Numbered from the stretch's first letter, positions 16,632-25,533 are shown. The stretch: 56,347 nucleotides of DNA from Butyrivibrio sp. UBA3740 (GCA_002372465.1 DFGW01000213.1:1-56347), one strand, 5' to 3'. Translations and numbers: made by a program. Notes: a model not told the origin generated them from the letters alone.

Positions 16632-16796
16632 GAAGAACAAAAACAGTTCTTCACCCCACACACACTTTTTTCATATACTTTCATAACACTTAGCTACCGG
16701 AGGACGGTTCCGGTAGCTCCTCCCTAAAACAATCCTGAAAATCAGGAATTATCCATAGATTGCACTCCATGCTCATATAGCACGGGAGTGCTTTTT
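16632..16796 (+). ncRNA. Candidate small RNA with four hairpins
   Basis: The 312 bases between the helicase and ybaK hold no open frame with a ribosome site but contain four clean hairpins in a row: GAAGAAC/GTTCTTC (16632-16652), a perfect 9-bp AGCTACCGG/CCGGTAGCT (16692-16718), TCCTGA/TCAGGA (16733-16747) and the intrinsic terminator at 16762-16796. The second loop carries GGAGGA and a matching TCCTCC follows it, so alternative pairing is possible. The arrangement suits a stand-alone small RNA or a regulated leader. A -10-like TATTAT at 16618-16623 lacks a good -35, so the 5' end is uncertain. Confidence 0.5.
16762..16796 (+). terminator. Intrinsic terminator
   Basis: Stem GCACTCC/GGAGTGC with inner TGCT/AGCA, followed by five T. 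Ends before ybaK, so it closes the candidate RNA or the helicase transcript. Confidence 0.75.
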
Positions 16797-16877
16797 CGCG
16801 TATAATAAGTTGGTGTTGAATTCAAAAAATGGCTGGAAGCGTGATAGAGCGCCGGGCCTTGGAGGAAGGTGAATAAA

Positions 16878-17426
16878 ATGGAATTGTTTGAGGGAAGACC
16901 GGTAAATACTACAGGACGTCTGCCAAGAGAAGTCAGGGTGTATGACCTTTTGGATGAGCTGGGAATTGAATACCTCCGTGTAGATCATGAGCCGGCCACC
17001 ACCATGGAAGCCTGCGAGGCCATAGATGAGGCCATTGGGACATTGATGTGCAAGAATCTGTTTTTATGCAATCGTCAGAAGACCAGGTTTTATCTGCTTT
17101 TGATGCCGGGGGACAAGAAGTTCAAGACTAAAGAGCTGTCCAGCCAGATAAATTCAGCCAGGCTCTCTTTTGCGGAAGCTGAAGATATGCTGAAATACCT
17201 GGATATCGAGCCCGGCGCGGTAAGCGTAATGGGGCTTATGAATGACAAGGATCACGCCGTTACGCTCCTTATTGACGAGGACGTGAAAGCCGGCGAGTTC
17301 ATCGGCTGTCACCCCTGTGTGTGCACCTCAAGCCTTAAGATAAAGACATCGGATATTTTAGGGAAGTTCCTTAAGGCTGTGGGCCACGAGCCGCAGATCG
17401 TCCACCTGGTAGGTGAAGAATCTTAA
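16878..17426 (+). CDS. YbaK/ProX-type aminoacyl-tRNA deacylase
   Basis: About 182 residues of the prolyl-tRNA synthetase-associated editing fold. The body (LFLCNRQKTRFYLLLMPGDK, KELSSQINSARLSFA, EPGAVSVMGL) matches the ProX/PrdX subgroup, which hydrolyses Ala-tRNA(Pro) made by mistake. An extra N-terminal stretch of about 40 residues precedes the fold. A GTG at 16869 is part of the GGAGGAAGG ribosome site, so the ATG at 16878 is used. The stop is shared with the convergent lipoprotein gene (4-bp overlap). Confidence 0.87.
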   Translation: MELFEGRPVNTTGRLPREVRVYDLLDELGIEYLRVDHEPATTMEACEAIDEAIGTLMCKNLFLCNRQKTRFYLLLMPGDKKFKTKELSSQINSARLSFAEAEDMLKYLDIEPGAVSVMGLMNDKDHAVTLLIDEDVKAGEFIGCHPCVCTSSLKIKTSDILGKFLKAVGHEPQIVHLVGEES

Positions 17427-17914
17427 TTCGACTTGTACCGGTTGATGTCAAAGGTGAAGGGGTCTGCACCTTCGACCTTCTCAAAAACAACCAACTGTAC
17501 GCCGTCAAAGATGCCTGAAACAGCGCCATTATCCATGGAAAGAACTTTAAGTTCCTTGACATATGGTTCCCCGAATCCAAAGTAAAAATCTATATTGCAA
17601 TCCTCCTGGCTGTACTCGAAGTAGGTTCCGGAATCGTTATCTGCATCCTGAATGTAGCCTGTTTCGTCATCATAGAAGATATAAAAAATTGAGTTTTCGC
17701 TACTGCCACTTTCTACGCCAAAGGTCCTGTACACGCCGGGAGTGAATATCTGTCCCTGCTCAGGGCTTGCAGCTGAAGCCACCAGAGCAACGTCTGTATC
17801 TGGGATTTCAACTTCTGAAATGGCTTTATTATTTGCGCATCCTGCGCAGGTGATCACGGTCATGGCGCCTGCAATCAAAAGAACTATTCCCCTTTTAAAA
17901 ACTGAATTTCCCAT
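17423..17914 (-). CDS. Hypothetical lipoprotein, 163 aa
   Basis: Lipoprotein signal (FKRGIVLLIAGAMTVITCAGC, lipobox Cys26) followed by about 135 polar residues with no family recognised. Strand-rich pattern (ENSIFYIFYDDETGYIQDAD, DCNIDFYFGFGEPYVKELKV) suggests a small beta-sandwich outside the membrane. ACGGAGGAGA precedes the ATG. The gene tail-overlaps ybaK by 4 bp. Confidence 0.75.
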   Translation of the reverse strand: MGNSVFKRGIVLLIAGAMTVITCAGCANNKAISEVEIPDTDVALVASAASPEQGQIFTPGVYRTFGVESGSSENSIFYIFYDDETGYIQDADNDSGTYFEYSQEDCNIDFYFGFGEPYVKELKVLSMDNGAVSGIFDGVQLVVFEKVEGADPFTFDINRYKSN

Positions 17915-18046
17915 AATATCTCTCCTCCGTAAATGCTATACACAAAAACAACGCATACATTTATACGAAGAAGATTTCTTTGTGGCAGAAAATTTTTTCA
18001 ATAATGTATAATTGATAGGGAAAAGACATTTTCTGTGCACTTACGA

Positions 18047-18124
18047 AGAGGATTCGGCTGCACATGAGCGGATCGGGTGCACAGGAGAGGATCAGGTGCA
18101 CAGGTATGGATCAGGTGGACGAAC
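18047..18124 (+). repeat. Degenerate short tandem repeat, about 20-bp unit, four copies
   Basis: Four near copies of a GGATC-GGTGCACA unit: AGAGGATTCGGCTGCACATG, AGCGGATCGGGTGCACAGG, AGAGGATCAGGTGCACAGGT and ATGGATCAGGTGGACGAAC. It lies in the leader of the SDR gene, about 80 bp ahead of its start. Each unit has GTGCAC-type palindromes, so repeated protein binding is possible. Confidence 0.75.
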
Positions 18125-18205
18125 ATGAAGGTAGTAAATGTGGTCGCAGCAATAATCTGCGATGATTATTCCATATCACAGCACTTGGAAAGGAGATCAG
18201 AATCC

Positions 18206-19243
18206 ATGAGTAAAAGAGTATTGTTCATAGGCGGAACCGGAACCATCAGCACAGCAATTGTCAGGAGGCTGGCTAAAGATCCTGACTGGGAAGTATGGGT
18301 ACTTAACCGGGGTAACAGGTCCGGCGTATTGCCAGAGGGTGTTAATCAGATCACAGCAGATATTAACGACGAAAAAGACGTGCTTCAAAAGCTCGGAGAT
18401 CTGACCTTCGATACAGTGTGCGAGTTTATCGGCTTTAACGTTTCGCAGGTGGAGCGTGACTACAGGCTTTTCAAGGACAGGACCAGACAGTATATGTACA
18501 CCAGCTCTGCTTCTGCCTACAACAAGCCCGCTGCCAGCTACATCATTACAGAGGGCACAGCCCTGGCAAACCCTTACTGGCAGTACTCAAGGGACAAGAT
18601 CGCTTGTGAGGATTTCCTTATGAAGATGTACAGGGAGAATGGATTCCCTGTCACCATAATCCGCCCCAGCCACACCTATGATGAGCGCAAGATTCCCATC
18701 GGTGTTCACGGCAAAAAAGGCTCCTGGCAGGTAATCAAGCGAATGATGGAGGGTAAGCCCGTTATCATACAGGGTGACGGCTCCAGCCTTTGGACCCTTA
18801 CATGGAATGATGATTTTGCAACAGGCTACATTGGCCTTATGGGCAACAGACACGCCATCGGTGAGGCTTTCCAGATCACCTCCGACGAGACCCTTTCCTG
18901 GGATCAGATATATGCAACCATCGCTGATGCCCTTGGCGCCCCGCTTAAGGCCTACCATGTTTCCACAGATTTCCTTCGTGCAGTGGGCGACAAGTACGAC
19001 TTTGATTTCACAGGCTCACTCCTTGGAGATAAGTCCGTTTCCGTTGTCTTCGACAACACCAAGCTCAAAAGAGCTGTTCCCGACATGTGCACCAAGGTGA
19101 AATTTGACATGGGCGTGAGATATGCTCTGGACTACGTTTTGTCTCACCCCAAGGAGTGCCAGGAGGATGATCCCGAGTTTGATGACTGGTGCGACCGTGT
19201 CATCGAAACCATTGAGAAGGCCAAGAAAACTTTTGATGCGTGA
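18206..19243 (+). CDS. NAD-dependent epimerase/dehydratase family protein (extended SDR)
   Basis: About 345 residues. Rossmann loop GGTGTIS at residues 9-15, SSASAYNKP strand, and a Y-S-R-D-K catalytic pair in WQYSRDKIACED, followed by TIIRPSHTYD. The atypical GGTG-x-IS loop and C-terminal layout resemble the plant CSP41-like SDR branch rather than GalE. Substrate unknown; sugar nucleotide or a related metabolite. The frame opens upstream at 18077, but AAAGGAGATC lies 8 bp before the ATG at 18206. It is followed after 34 bp by the MutS-family gene, probably as one operon. Confidence 0.82.
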   Translation: MSKRVLFIGGTGTISTAIVRRLAKDPDWEVWVLNRGNRSGVLPEGVNQITADINDEKDVLQKLGDLTFDTVCEFIGFNVSQVERDYRLFKDRTRQYMYTSSASAYNKPAASYIITEGTALANPYWQYSRDKIACEDFLMKMYRENGFPVTIIRPSHTYDERKIPIGVHGKKGSWQVIKRMMEGKPVIIQGDGSSLWTLTWNDDFATGYIGLMGNRHAIGEAFQITSDETLSWDQIYATIADALGAPLKAYHVSTDFLRAVGDKYDFDFTGSLLGDKSVSVVFDNTKLKRAVPDMCTKVKFDMGVRYALDYVLSHPKECQEDDPEFDDWCDRVIETIEKAKKTFDA

Positions 19244-19277
19244 AAAGAGCTAAACCAATAATAGCAAGGAGAAATCA

Positions 19278-21014
19278 ATGTCCAATAAGTACAGTCTGCT
19301 TTTCCCGGACCACAATCTTTCATATCAGAAGATCAGCGACCTGGCTGTCCACGACATCGGCATGGACAGCGTCCTTTTGCGTCTTTCCAAAGAGAAGAAC
19401 GAGCAGGTTTACATCACCAACGTAATGAAGATGATGACTGCCGATGCCCAAAATGCCCGCTACAGGGCAGACATCTTTGATGATATCTACAGGAACAAAG
19501 CCATGCGCGCCGAGATCTTAGAGCTTCTCGACCGGGTGAATTTCCTTAAGGAATACGGCAGCTACAGGCATGACAACGACCACGACCCCGGCGTCTGGGA
19601 CCTGGTCCACAGGCTGGAAGAGATCAATGATTACATTGAGAGCATCGGTGCTATCCACAAGTGCCTTGAAGGCGCAGACATCCACTCAGAGGGACTTCTG
19701 GGTCTTAAGAAGTATGTGACGGATCTGTATGAGGACAACGGTTTTGAGGAGCTGAAAAAAGATATAAAAGAGCTGAAGGCTGATACTAATTGCTTAAAGA
19801 GCGTGACTGTGGGTATTAACTTAAACGAGAGGTTTGAAGCCTGTGGGATCGGTCTTATCTCGGTCAACAGCAAACCCTTTACCAAGGCCAATCTTGTGAA
19901 GCACTTCATGGACAAGGTCTCCGGAAAAGACATAATAAATGATTCTACAGACTGGAATGAGGATTACAAGTTTGATGAGATTGTGGCCAAAGGACCTATT
20001 GGAAGCGGCGCAGATTTTGTGCCTCCGGTATTCAGCCCTCTTGCCATGATGAGCATAATGAAGGTGTCTGAGGCAGATGACACCACAAAGGATATAACCA
20101 ATTACATGGACAAGATCACAGACAGGATGCTGAGCCAGACGGTGAAGCACCTTAGAAATGTCCTGAACAAATATACCATGCTGACGGTCAATGATATCAC
20201 TGACCTAATGCCGGAATTCATCTTCTATGTGCGCTGGGCAGAGTACGTTGAGGATATGACACAAAAGGGTGCAAGGTTCTGTAAACCCGAAGTCCTGGAT
20301 GCGCCGGAAGATGCTGCGCCCGGGAGCAGTTTTTTAAAGGATGCGACAGGTGCCCTCTATATGGACTCCCGGGATATCTACAATATAAAGCTCCTTACGG
20401 AACATGACTCCGGATATGAGAACATCGTCAAGAATAACCTTGATTTCACAGATGAGCATACCTTATATATCCTGACCGGCGCCAACATGGGTGGTAAGAC
20501 CACCATCACCCAGACCGTGGGACAGCTCTTTTTCATAGCCCAGGCTGGAATTTACGTGCCCGCATCGAAGTTTAGCTATGTGCCTGTGGACAATATCTTC
20601 ACACATTTCCCGGCAGACGAGGATAAGACCATGGACCTGGGACGTCTTGGTGAAGAGTGCAAGCGCTTTAAAGAGCTCTATGAGAAAGCGACGCAAAAGA
20701 GCCTTATGCTCCTTAACGAGACCTTCTCCACAACTTCATTTGAAGAGGGCTATTACATTGCAAGGGACTGCTCAAGAGCTATCCTGAAAAAAGGCATCCG
20801 CACCATATACAACACTCACATGCACAAGCTTGCCATTGAGATCGATGAGATAAACAGTGAGGATTCAAGAGCTAAAGCTGCTTCCCTTGTGGTGAAAGCC
20901 AGTGAGGGAAAAAGACTTTACGAAGTGGAGGTTGCACCTCCCAAGGGCCTTTCCTATGCAAAAGACATTGCTGAGAAATACGGCGTAACCTACGACATGC
21001 TATCTGCACTGTAG
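19278..21014 (+). CDS. MutS-family ATPase
   Basis: A 578-residue protein with the MutS core lever/clamp helices and ATPase. Walker A is TGANMGGKTT near residues 400-408, followed by the FTHFPADEDKTMDLGRLGEE signature stretch. The Walker B region reads LLNETFSTTS where canonical MutS has a D-E pair, so the first acidic residue is replaced by Asn while the catalytic Glu remains. It lacks the N-terminal mismatch-binding domain and the Smr nuclease tail of MutS2. It is therefore one of the less-studied MutS-like groups of Firmicutes, with an unknown DNA or RNA substrate. AAGGAGA precedes the ATG. Confidence 0.85.
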   Translation: MSNKYSLLFPDHNLSYQKISDLAVHDIGMDSVLLRLSKEKNEQVYITNVMKMMTADAQNARYRADIFDDIYRNKAMRAEILELLDRVNFLKEYGSYRHDNDHDPGVWDLVHRLEEINDYIESIGAIHKCLEGADIHSEGLLGLKKYVTDLYEDNGFEELKKDIKELKADTNCLKSVTVGINLNERFEACGIGLISVNSKPFTKANLVKHFMDKVSGKDIINDSTDWNEDYKFDEIVAKGPIGSGADFVPPVFSPLAMMSIMKVSEADDTTKDITNYMDKITDRMLSQTVKHLRNVLNKYTMLTVNDITDLMPEFIFYVRWAEYVEDMTQKGARFCKPEVLDAPEDAAPGSSFLKDATGALYMDSRDIYNIKLLTEHDSGYENIVKNNLDFTDEHTLYILTGANMGGKTTITQTVGQLFFIAQAGIYVPASKFSYVPVDNIFTHFPADEDKTMDLGRLGEECKRFKELYEKATQKSLMLLNETFSTTSFEEGYYIARDCSRAILKKGIRTIYNTHMHKLAIEIDEINSEDSRAKAASLVVKASEGKRLYEVEVAPPKGLSYAKDIAEKYGVTYDMLSAL

Positions 21015-21052
21015 GCGCATTGTGCGTTCGGGCACGAGACCACAGACAAACA

Positions 21053-21098
21053 AAAAGGCAGTTAACCATGACCAAATGTCAAACAGGTAAACTGCCTT
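21053..21098. terminator. Two-way intrinsic terminator
   Basis: Fourteen-base-pair stem AAAGGCAGTTAACC/GGTAAACTGCCTTT with one mismatch, between the convergent MutS-family and symporter genes. A runs and T runs flank it. Confidence 0.75.
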
Positions 21099-21130
21099 TA
21101 TCTATGTTTTTGGCAAAAGCAAGAAGTCTG

Positions 21131-22681
21131 TTACTTGCTGGTTACAGCCTCAAACTTCTTAACGATATCATCCTCGGGAGCAGGTGTAATAAGACTTACA
21201 ACTACGATCACGATGATAGCAACAAGGAATGCAGGAGCAAGCTCGTACAGATTCCAGAATCCGCCGATAGGTCTTACCAGGTATTTCCAGATGAATACCA
21301 TAAGTCCGCCTGCTACCATTCCGGCCATGGTTCCGTACTTGTTAGCTCTTTTCCAGTAGAGGGACATGATCATAGCAGGTCCGAATACTGCGCCGAATCC
21401 TGCCCAGGCAAATGATACGATGCCAAATACTGAGCTGTTGGGGTCCCAGGCGATGACAACGCCAAATACCGCAACGGCGATCAGGGTGATCCTAGCTGTA
21501 AGCATAGCTGCTCTTTCAGAAAGCTTAACGCCAAATGTCTCCTGGATAATGTTCTCGGAAACAGCAGAAGAAGCGGCGATGAGCTGTGAATCGGCAGTAG
21601 ACATGGTCGATGCCAGGATACCTGCGATTACAAGACCTGCGATCAGAGCAAATACGAAATTGTACTGGCTGATCATGTTGGCAAGAACAACGATAAGGGT
21701 TTCAGCCTTAGATGCGCTTGTCGGATTGTCAGCTTCAATCAGAGATTCAAGAACACCTGACTGGGTCATGGCACGTCCGACAACACCCAGGACAACGGCG
21801 ATTCCAAGGGAGAAAACAACCCATACGGAAGCAATCCTTCTTGAGAGCTTAAGCTCTGAGCTCTTTCTGATAGCCATGAATCTCAGCAGGATGTGAGGCA
21901 TTCCAAAGTAACCAAGACCCCAGCAGAAGGTTGTTACCTTGCTGAAGAATCCGTAGGAATCAGCAGAGTTTGTAGCGTTGTTATAGGTTGCATTTATATC
22001 AAGGAAGCCGGGAAGGCTCTGAAGATTGGCAGAAACTGCACCAAGTCCTCCTGCTGTTACGATTCCAAAGCCAACAACAAAGAACAGTGCGATGGTCATA
22101 ACGATGGACTGGATGAAGTCAGTCTTGGAAGCGGCAAGGAAACCACCTGTTGTGGTGTAACCGATGATGATGACTGCGGATGCGATCATGGCCAGCTGGT
22201 AGTTAACGCCGAACAATGATGAAAAGAGCTTTCCGCAGGCAGAAAAGCCTGATGCTGTATATGGAACAAAGAAGATCAGAATGAAAATAGCGCCGATGCA
22301 CAGGATGATGTTGCTCTTGTCGTTGAAGCGCTTTTTGAAATAATCGGGAATCGTGATGGCATCCAGAGACTCCGTATAATTACGCAGGCGCCCGGCGGTT
22401 AAGAGCCAGTTGAGATAGGTTCCCACGATAAGTCCTGCAGCTGTCCAGCCTGCGTCAGCAATGCCGGAGAAGTAGGCTACGCCCGGAACTCCCATGAGAA
22501 GGTATGAACTCATGTCTGAGGCTTCAGCGCTCATGGCCGTTACGAAAGGCCCAAGCTTCCTTCCGCCAAGATAAAAGTCTTTGACGTCGTTGGTATCTCT
22601 GGAACTTACAAAGCCCACCAGAAGCATTCCGCAGAGATACACAAGAATTGAGATGATAATTCCAATTTGTGATGAAGTCAT
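21131..22681 (-). CDS. putP: Sodium:proline symporter (SSS family)
   Basis: A 516-residue membrane protein with about 13 hydrophobic segments. N-terminal DFYLGGRKLGP and AMSAEASDMSSYLLMGVPG are hallmark PutP sequences, and STADSQLIAASSAVSENI in the later half holds the Na+-binding Ser/Thr. It would import proline (or a similar solute) with sodium. AGGGG precedes the ATG. It stands alone; a strong terminator at 22721-22750 separates it from the small gene upstream. Confidence 0.9.
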   Translation of the reverse strand: MTSSQIGIIISILVYLCGMLLVGFVSSRDTNDVKDFYLGGRKLGPFVTAMSAEASDMSSYLLMGVPGVAYFSGIADAGWTAAGLIVGTYLNWLLTAGRLRNYTESLDAITIPDYFKKRFNDKSNIILCIGAIFILIFFVPYTASGFSACGKLFSSLFGVNYQLAMIASAVIIIGYTTTGGFLAASKTDFIQSIVMTIALFFVVGFGIVTAGGLGAVSANLQSLPGFLDINATYNNATNSADSYGFFSKVTTFCWGLGYFGMPHILLRFMAIRKSSELKLSRRIASVWVVFSLGIAVVLGVVGRAMTQSGVLESLIEADNPTSASKAETLIVVLANMISQYNFVFALIAGLVIAGILASTMSTADSQLIAASSAVSENIIQETFGVKLSERAAMLTARITLIAVAVFGVVIAWDPNSSVFGIVSFAWAGFGAVFGPAMIMSLYWKRANKYGTMAGMVAGGLMVFIWKYLVRPIGGFWNLYELAPAFLVAIIVIVVVSLITPAPEDDIVKKFEAVTSK

Positions 22682-22720
22682 TTGATTTCCCCTTTCCCTT
22701 TTTCATACGTGCTGTGCAAC

Positions 22721-22750
22721 AAAAAAGTGAAGTGCACAAGTGCACTTCAC
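22721..22750 (-). terminator. Perfect-palindrome intrinsic terminator
   Basis: Stem GTGAAGTGCAC/GTGCACTTCAC, 11 bp with a two-base centre, followed on the minus strand by six T. It ends the transcript of the 86-aa gene 53 bp before the putP start. Being so symmetric, it could also bind a regulator. Confidence 0.75.
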
Positions 22751-22802
22751 CATGTTAACACATTAAAGGGATAAATGACAATTACAAATATTACCCATTG
22801 TA

Positions 22803-23063
22803 TCACAACCACTTGAGAGGATTGCTGATCACTTTTGCCTGAGCCATAATGGACTCTGAATTTGCTAAAAGATATTCCTCAAGCTGCTTCACTTCCCGGT
22901 CAGAAAACCCCTTGTTCTTTACGATCTTTCCATCGGGGATAAGGCCTTCGGCGCTTTCTGTCACCGGGCCCTTTTTCCGCTCAAACATGACTCTTACTAT
23001 TTTTTTATTGTTCTTATCTCTGACAATTGCAGAGTAAGTCATTTTCATTTCGCCGTCTGCCAT
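22803..23063 (-). CDS. Hypothetical protein, 86 aa
   Basis: Not recognised. A small soluble basic protein with a strand-rich start (MTYSAIVRDKNNKKIVRVMF) and a helical end (SDREVKQLEEYLLANSESI). AAAGGAT precedes the ATG with a slightly long T-rich spacer. A good promoter (23089-23116) and a perfect terminator (22721-22750) bracket it, so it is a self-contained transcription unit and very likely real. Confidence 0.72.
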   Translation of the reverse strand: MADGEMKMTYSAIVRDKNNKKIVRVMFERKKGPVTESAEGLIPDGKIVKNKGFSDREVKQLEEYLLANSESIMAQAKVISNPLKWL

Positions 23064-23088
23064 AAAAAAATCCTTTCTGAATAATATA

Positions 23089-23116
23089 ATTATACCTATT
23101 AAAGTGATTCTTTCAA
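23089..23116 (-). promoter_or_regulatory. Sigma-A promoter of the 86-aa gene
   Basis: On the minus strand TTGAAA (23116-23111), 16-bp spacer, TATAAT (23094-23089), about 25 bp before the start codon. Confidence 0.65.
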
Positions 23117-23169
23117 AATAAAGTTGTATAATAATATATAATAACGTTAATGTTTCCGGAAAGGATCTT

Positions 23170-25533
23170 ATGGTTGTTTATCTGACCAGTAGTTTCATAC
23201 CTTACCAGGAGATGGGAGCTTACAGGAAAGTGGCTCCTATAGATGACTACGGCTTTTTTGACGACCTTAAGAAGGAGTGGCCTGAGCAGGCAAGACTTCT
23301 TTACGTTCCCTGCGATCCTTTGGCAACGGAAGAAAATGAATTCCAGAAGAAACAGCTCCTGGACTGCTTTGAGTTTGCATCTCTTCCCGTAGAGGAAGTG
23401 ATAATGCTTGAGGAAAAGAGCTCTAAGCCTCTTTCAGAGCTTATTTCCTGGGCTACAATTATTTATCTGGCCGGTGGACATGCGCCCACACAGCTGGCTT
23501 TTATGAAACGTATCGGGCTGAAATCAGCTCTTTTGGATTATGACGGACTGGTGATCTGTTTAAGTGCCGGTTCTGTCAATGCTGCTTATGACGCCTATCT
23601 TATGCCGGAGCTTCCGGGTGAAGCTGCGGATCCAAACTATGTCAGATTCTCTGAAGGCCTTGACCTGACCAACATCCAGATGATCCCACACGGGGATTAC
23701 ATGAAAAAATGCGAGCTTGACGGCAAGGACTTTATCAAGGAAATTGCCCTTCCTGACAGCTATGGAAGAAGATTCTATGTCATTACCGACGGCAGTTATT
23801 TCAAGGTGAAAAATGGAAAGACCAAATTCAATGGTGTTGGCGAAGTGATTGAGGATGGAAAGATCATCCCCCTTGAACAGGGCACCATTATTCCACTAAT
23901 GGGATACTTTGAGCAGATCGTCATCAAGACCCTTCTTGCGGACGGCTATGACATGGTGCTGTCGGTTAACAAAACCAACGATGTATGTGAAGTCTATTAT
24001 CTTAGTGAGGCACTTGGAGATATCTTTCTTAGCAGTAGATTAAAGTATACTGATATCTGCTTCAGGCTTTCACAGGGCGTTGCCAAGGAAGAACAGGATA
24101 TATTCCTTGATCAGATGCGAATGCAGGTAATCCTGGAGGAACTCAAGGACAACGGGAATTTTGTAAGGACTGTACATGTTAACACCAAGTCCGGAAGACG
24201 AGCCAAAAACATCCGAGCAAGAAATGTTCCGGGATATCCTGACTGGTTCCTGGTTATCTTTTTCGATATCACAACAGCCCTTGACCACGACTGGATGACA
24301 GATGAGTATGCCAGGATCGGCTTCATAGAGCGCACAAAGCTCTTTATTTCCGAACTCTCACCTGAGGAGCATTACTCTCTTGTTTATGCCAACGTCAAGG
24401 GATTTAAGGCGGTAAATGAACTCTTTGGTGATGCTACGGGAGATATGGTCATCCTTCAGACCAGAAATGTTCTCAGGAAATACTTAAAGCCTGTCATCAT
24501 GGGCAGACTTGAGAGCGACCATTTTGTTCTGATCACTGCAGATGAGAATTTGACGCCCAAGAATCTCAAAAAGGTGTGCAGTCAGGTATGTCAGGTGGAA
24601 TCCAAGGAATACAATTATGAGATCCGCTGCGGAATCTATTCCATCAAGCATTCCGACATGGACATAAATCATCTTCTTGCCGGCGCAAAGCTTGCTGAGA
24701 AGAGCATTGATACAGAGCAGGGAACTCATCGTTATGCCTACTATGACGACAAGATGAAGGAGACCTATGTAAAGCAGAGATTTCTTTTGGCGGATATGGA
24801 AAGAGGACTTGCTGAGAAGGAATTTTTGCCTTACTATCAGCCCGTCGTCGACGCCAAGACAGGCCAGATTGTCAGCGCCGAGATGCTTATAAGATGGCGC
24901 CACAAAGACCTGGGCATGGTTTCGCCCATAGACTTTATTCCCGTTATCGAAGCAGAGGGCAAGATATCTGCTCTGGATGCCTTTATGGTGGAAAGCGGAT
25001 TTGACTTCATAGCAAAACGCTGCAAGGATGGCAAAAAAGTTGTTCCCTGTGCCATAAATCTTTCAAGAGTTGACTTCTACGACACGACCTTCATGGAGAG
25101 TATTTGTGCCAAGATAAGAGAGCTTGATTTAGACCCGTCACTGATCCGTTTTGAGGTGACAGAATCAGCCTATGCTGACCTTGAGGCCAAGGGCCTTGAG
25201 TACCTTGGAAGGATGAAGAAGAGGGGAATCAAGATCCTCCTGGATGACTTTGGCAGCGGAATGAGCTCACTGGCTATGCTGGAGACCTTTGACTTTGACA
25301 TCATCAAGCTGGACATCGGCTTTATCAGGAAGATTGGCAAAAACGACAAGACTGAAGCTGTCATCCGGGCTATTATCAATATCGCCCACTCTCTTGGCGC
25401 CAAGGTTACAGCTGAGGGTGTTGAGAATGAGGAGCAGCTATCCTTCCTGCAGAGTCAGGACTGTGACTATATCCAGGGATATTTCTTTTACAAGCCCCTT
25501 TCGGAAAAGAAATTTGAAGATGAATTAGGATGA
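23170..25533 (+). CDS. Peptidase S51-like / GGDEF / EAL fusion, probable c-di-GMP phosphodiesterase
   Basis: A 787-residue soluble protein. Residues 1-240 resemble peptidase S51 (class I glutamine amidotransferase-like fold, as in dipeptidase E and cyanophycinase): IIYLAGGHAPTQLAFM, then the nucleophile elbow CLSAGS with Ser132, and a candidate His174 in IPHGDY. Residues about 250-390 form a PAS-like sensor. The GGDEF domain (about 395-540) is degenerate: the signature site reads RLESDHF. The EAL domain (about 550-787) keeps its metal and catalytic residues: SAEMLIRW (E), INLSR (N), FEVTES (E), LLDDFGSG (DD), KLD, TAEGVE (E) and YIQGY (Q). It should hydrolyse c-di-GMP. The N-terminal domain may act as a peptidase or as a ligand sensor. 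GGAAAGGA precedes the ATG. Confidence 0.85.
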   Translation: MVVYLTSSFIPYQEMGAYRKVAPIDDYGFFDDLKKEWPEQARLLYVPCDPLATEENEFQKKQLLDCFEFASLPVEEVIMLEEKSSKPLSELISWATIIYLAGGHAPTQLAFMKRIGLKSALLDYDGLVICLSAGSVNAAYDAYLMPELPGEAADPNYVRFSEGLDLTNIQMIPHGDYMKKCELDGKDFIKEIALPDSYGRRFYVITDGSYFKVKNGKTKFNGVGEVIEDGKIIPLEQGTIIPLMGYFEQIVIKTLLADGYDMVLSVNKTNDVCEVYYLSEALGDIFLSSRLKYTDICFRLSQGVAKEEQDIFLDQMRMQVILEELKDNGNFVRTVHVNTKSGRRAKNIRARNVPGYPDWFLVIFFDITTALDHDWMTDEYARIGFIERTKLFISELSPEEHYSLVYANVKGFKAVNELFGDATGDMVILQTRNVLRKYLKPVIMGRLESDHFVLITADENLTPKNLKKVCSQVCQVESKEYNYEIRCGIYSIKHSDMDINHLLAGAKLAEKSIDTEQGTHRYAYYDDKMKETYVKQRFLLADMERGLAEKEFLPYYQPVVDAKTGQIVSAEMLIRWRHKDLGMVSPIDFIPVIEAEGKISALDAFMVESGFDFIAKRCKDGKKVVPCAINLSRVDFYDTTFMESICAKIRELDLDPSLIRFEVTESAYADLEAKGLEYLGRMKKRGIKILLDDFGSGMSSLAMLETFDFDIIKLDIGFIRKIGKNDKTEAVIRAIINIAHSLGAKVTAEGVENEEQLSFLQSQDCDYIQGYFFYKPLSEKKFEDELG

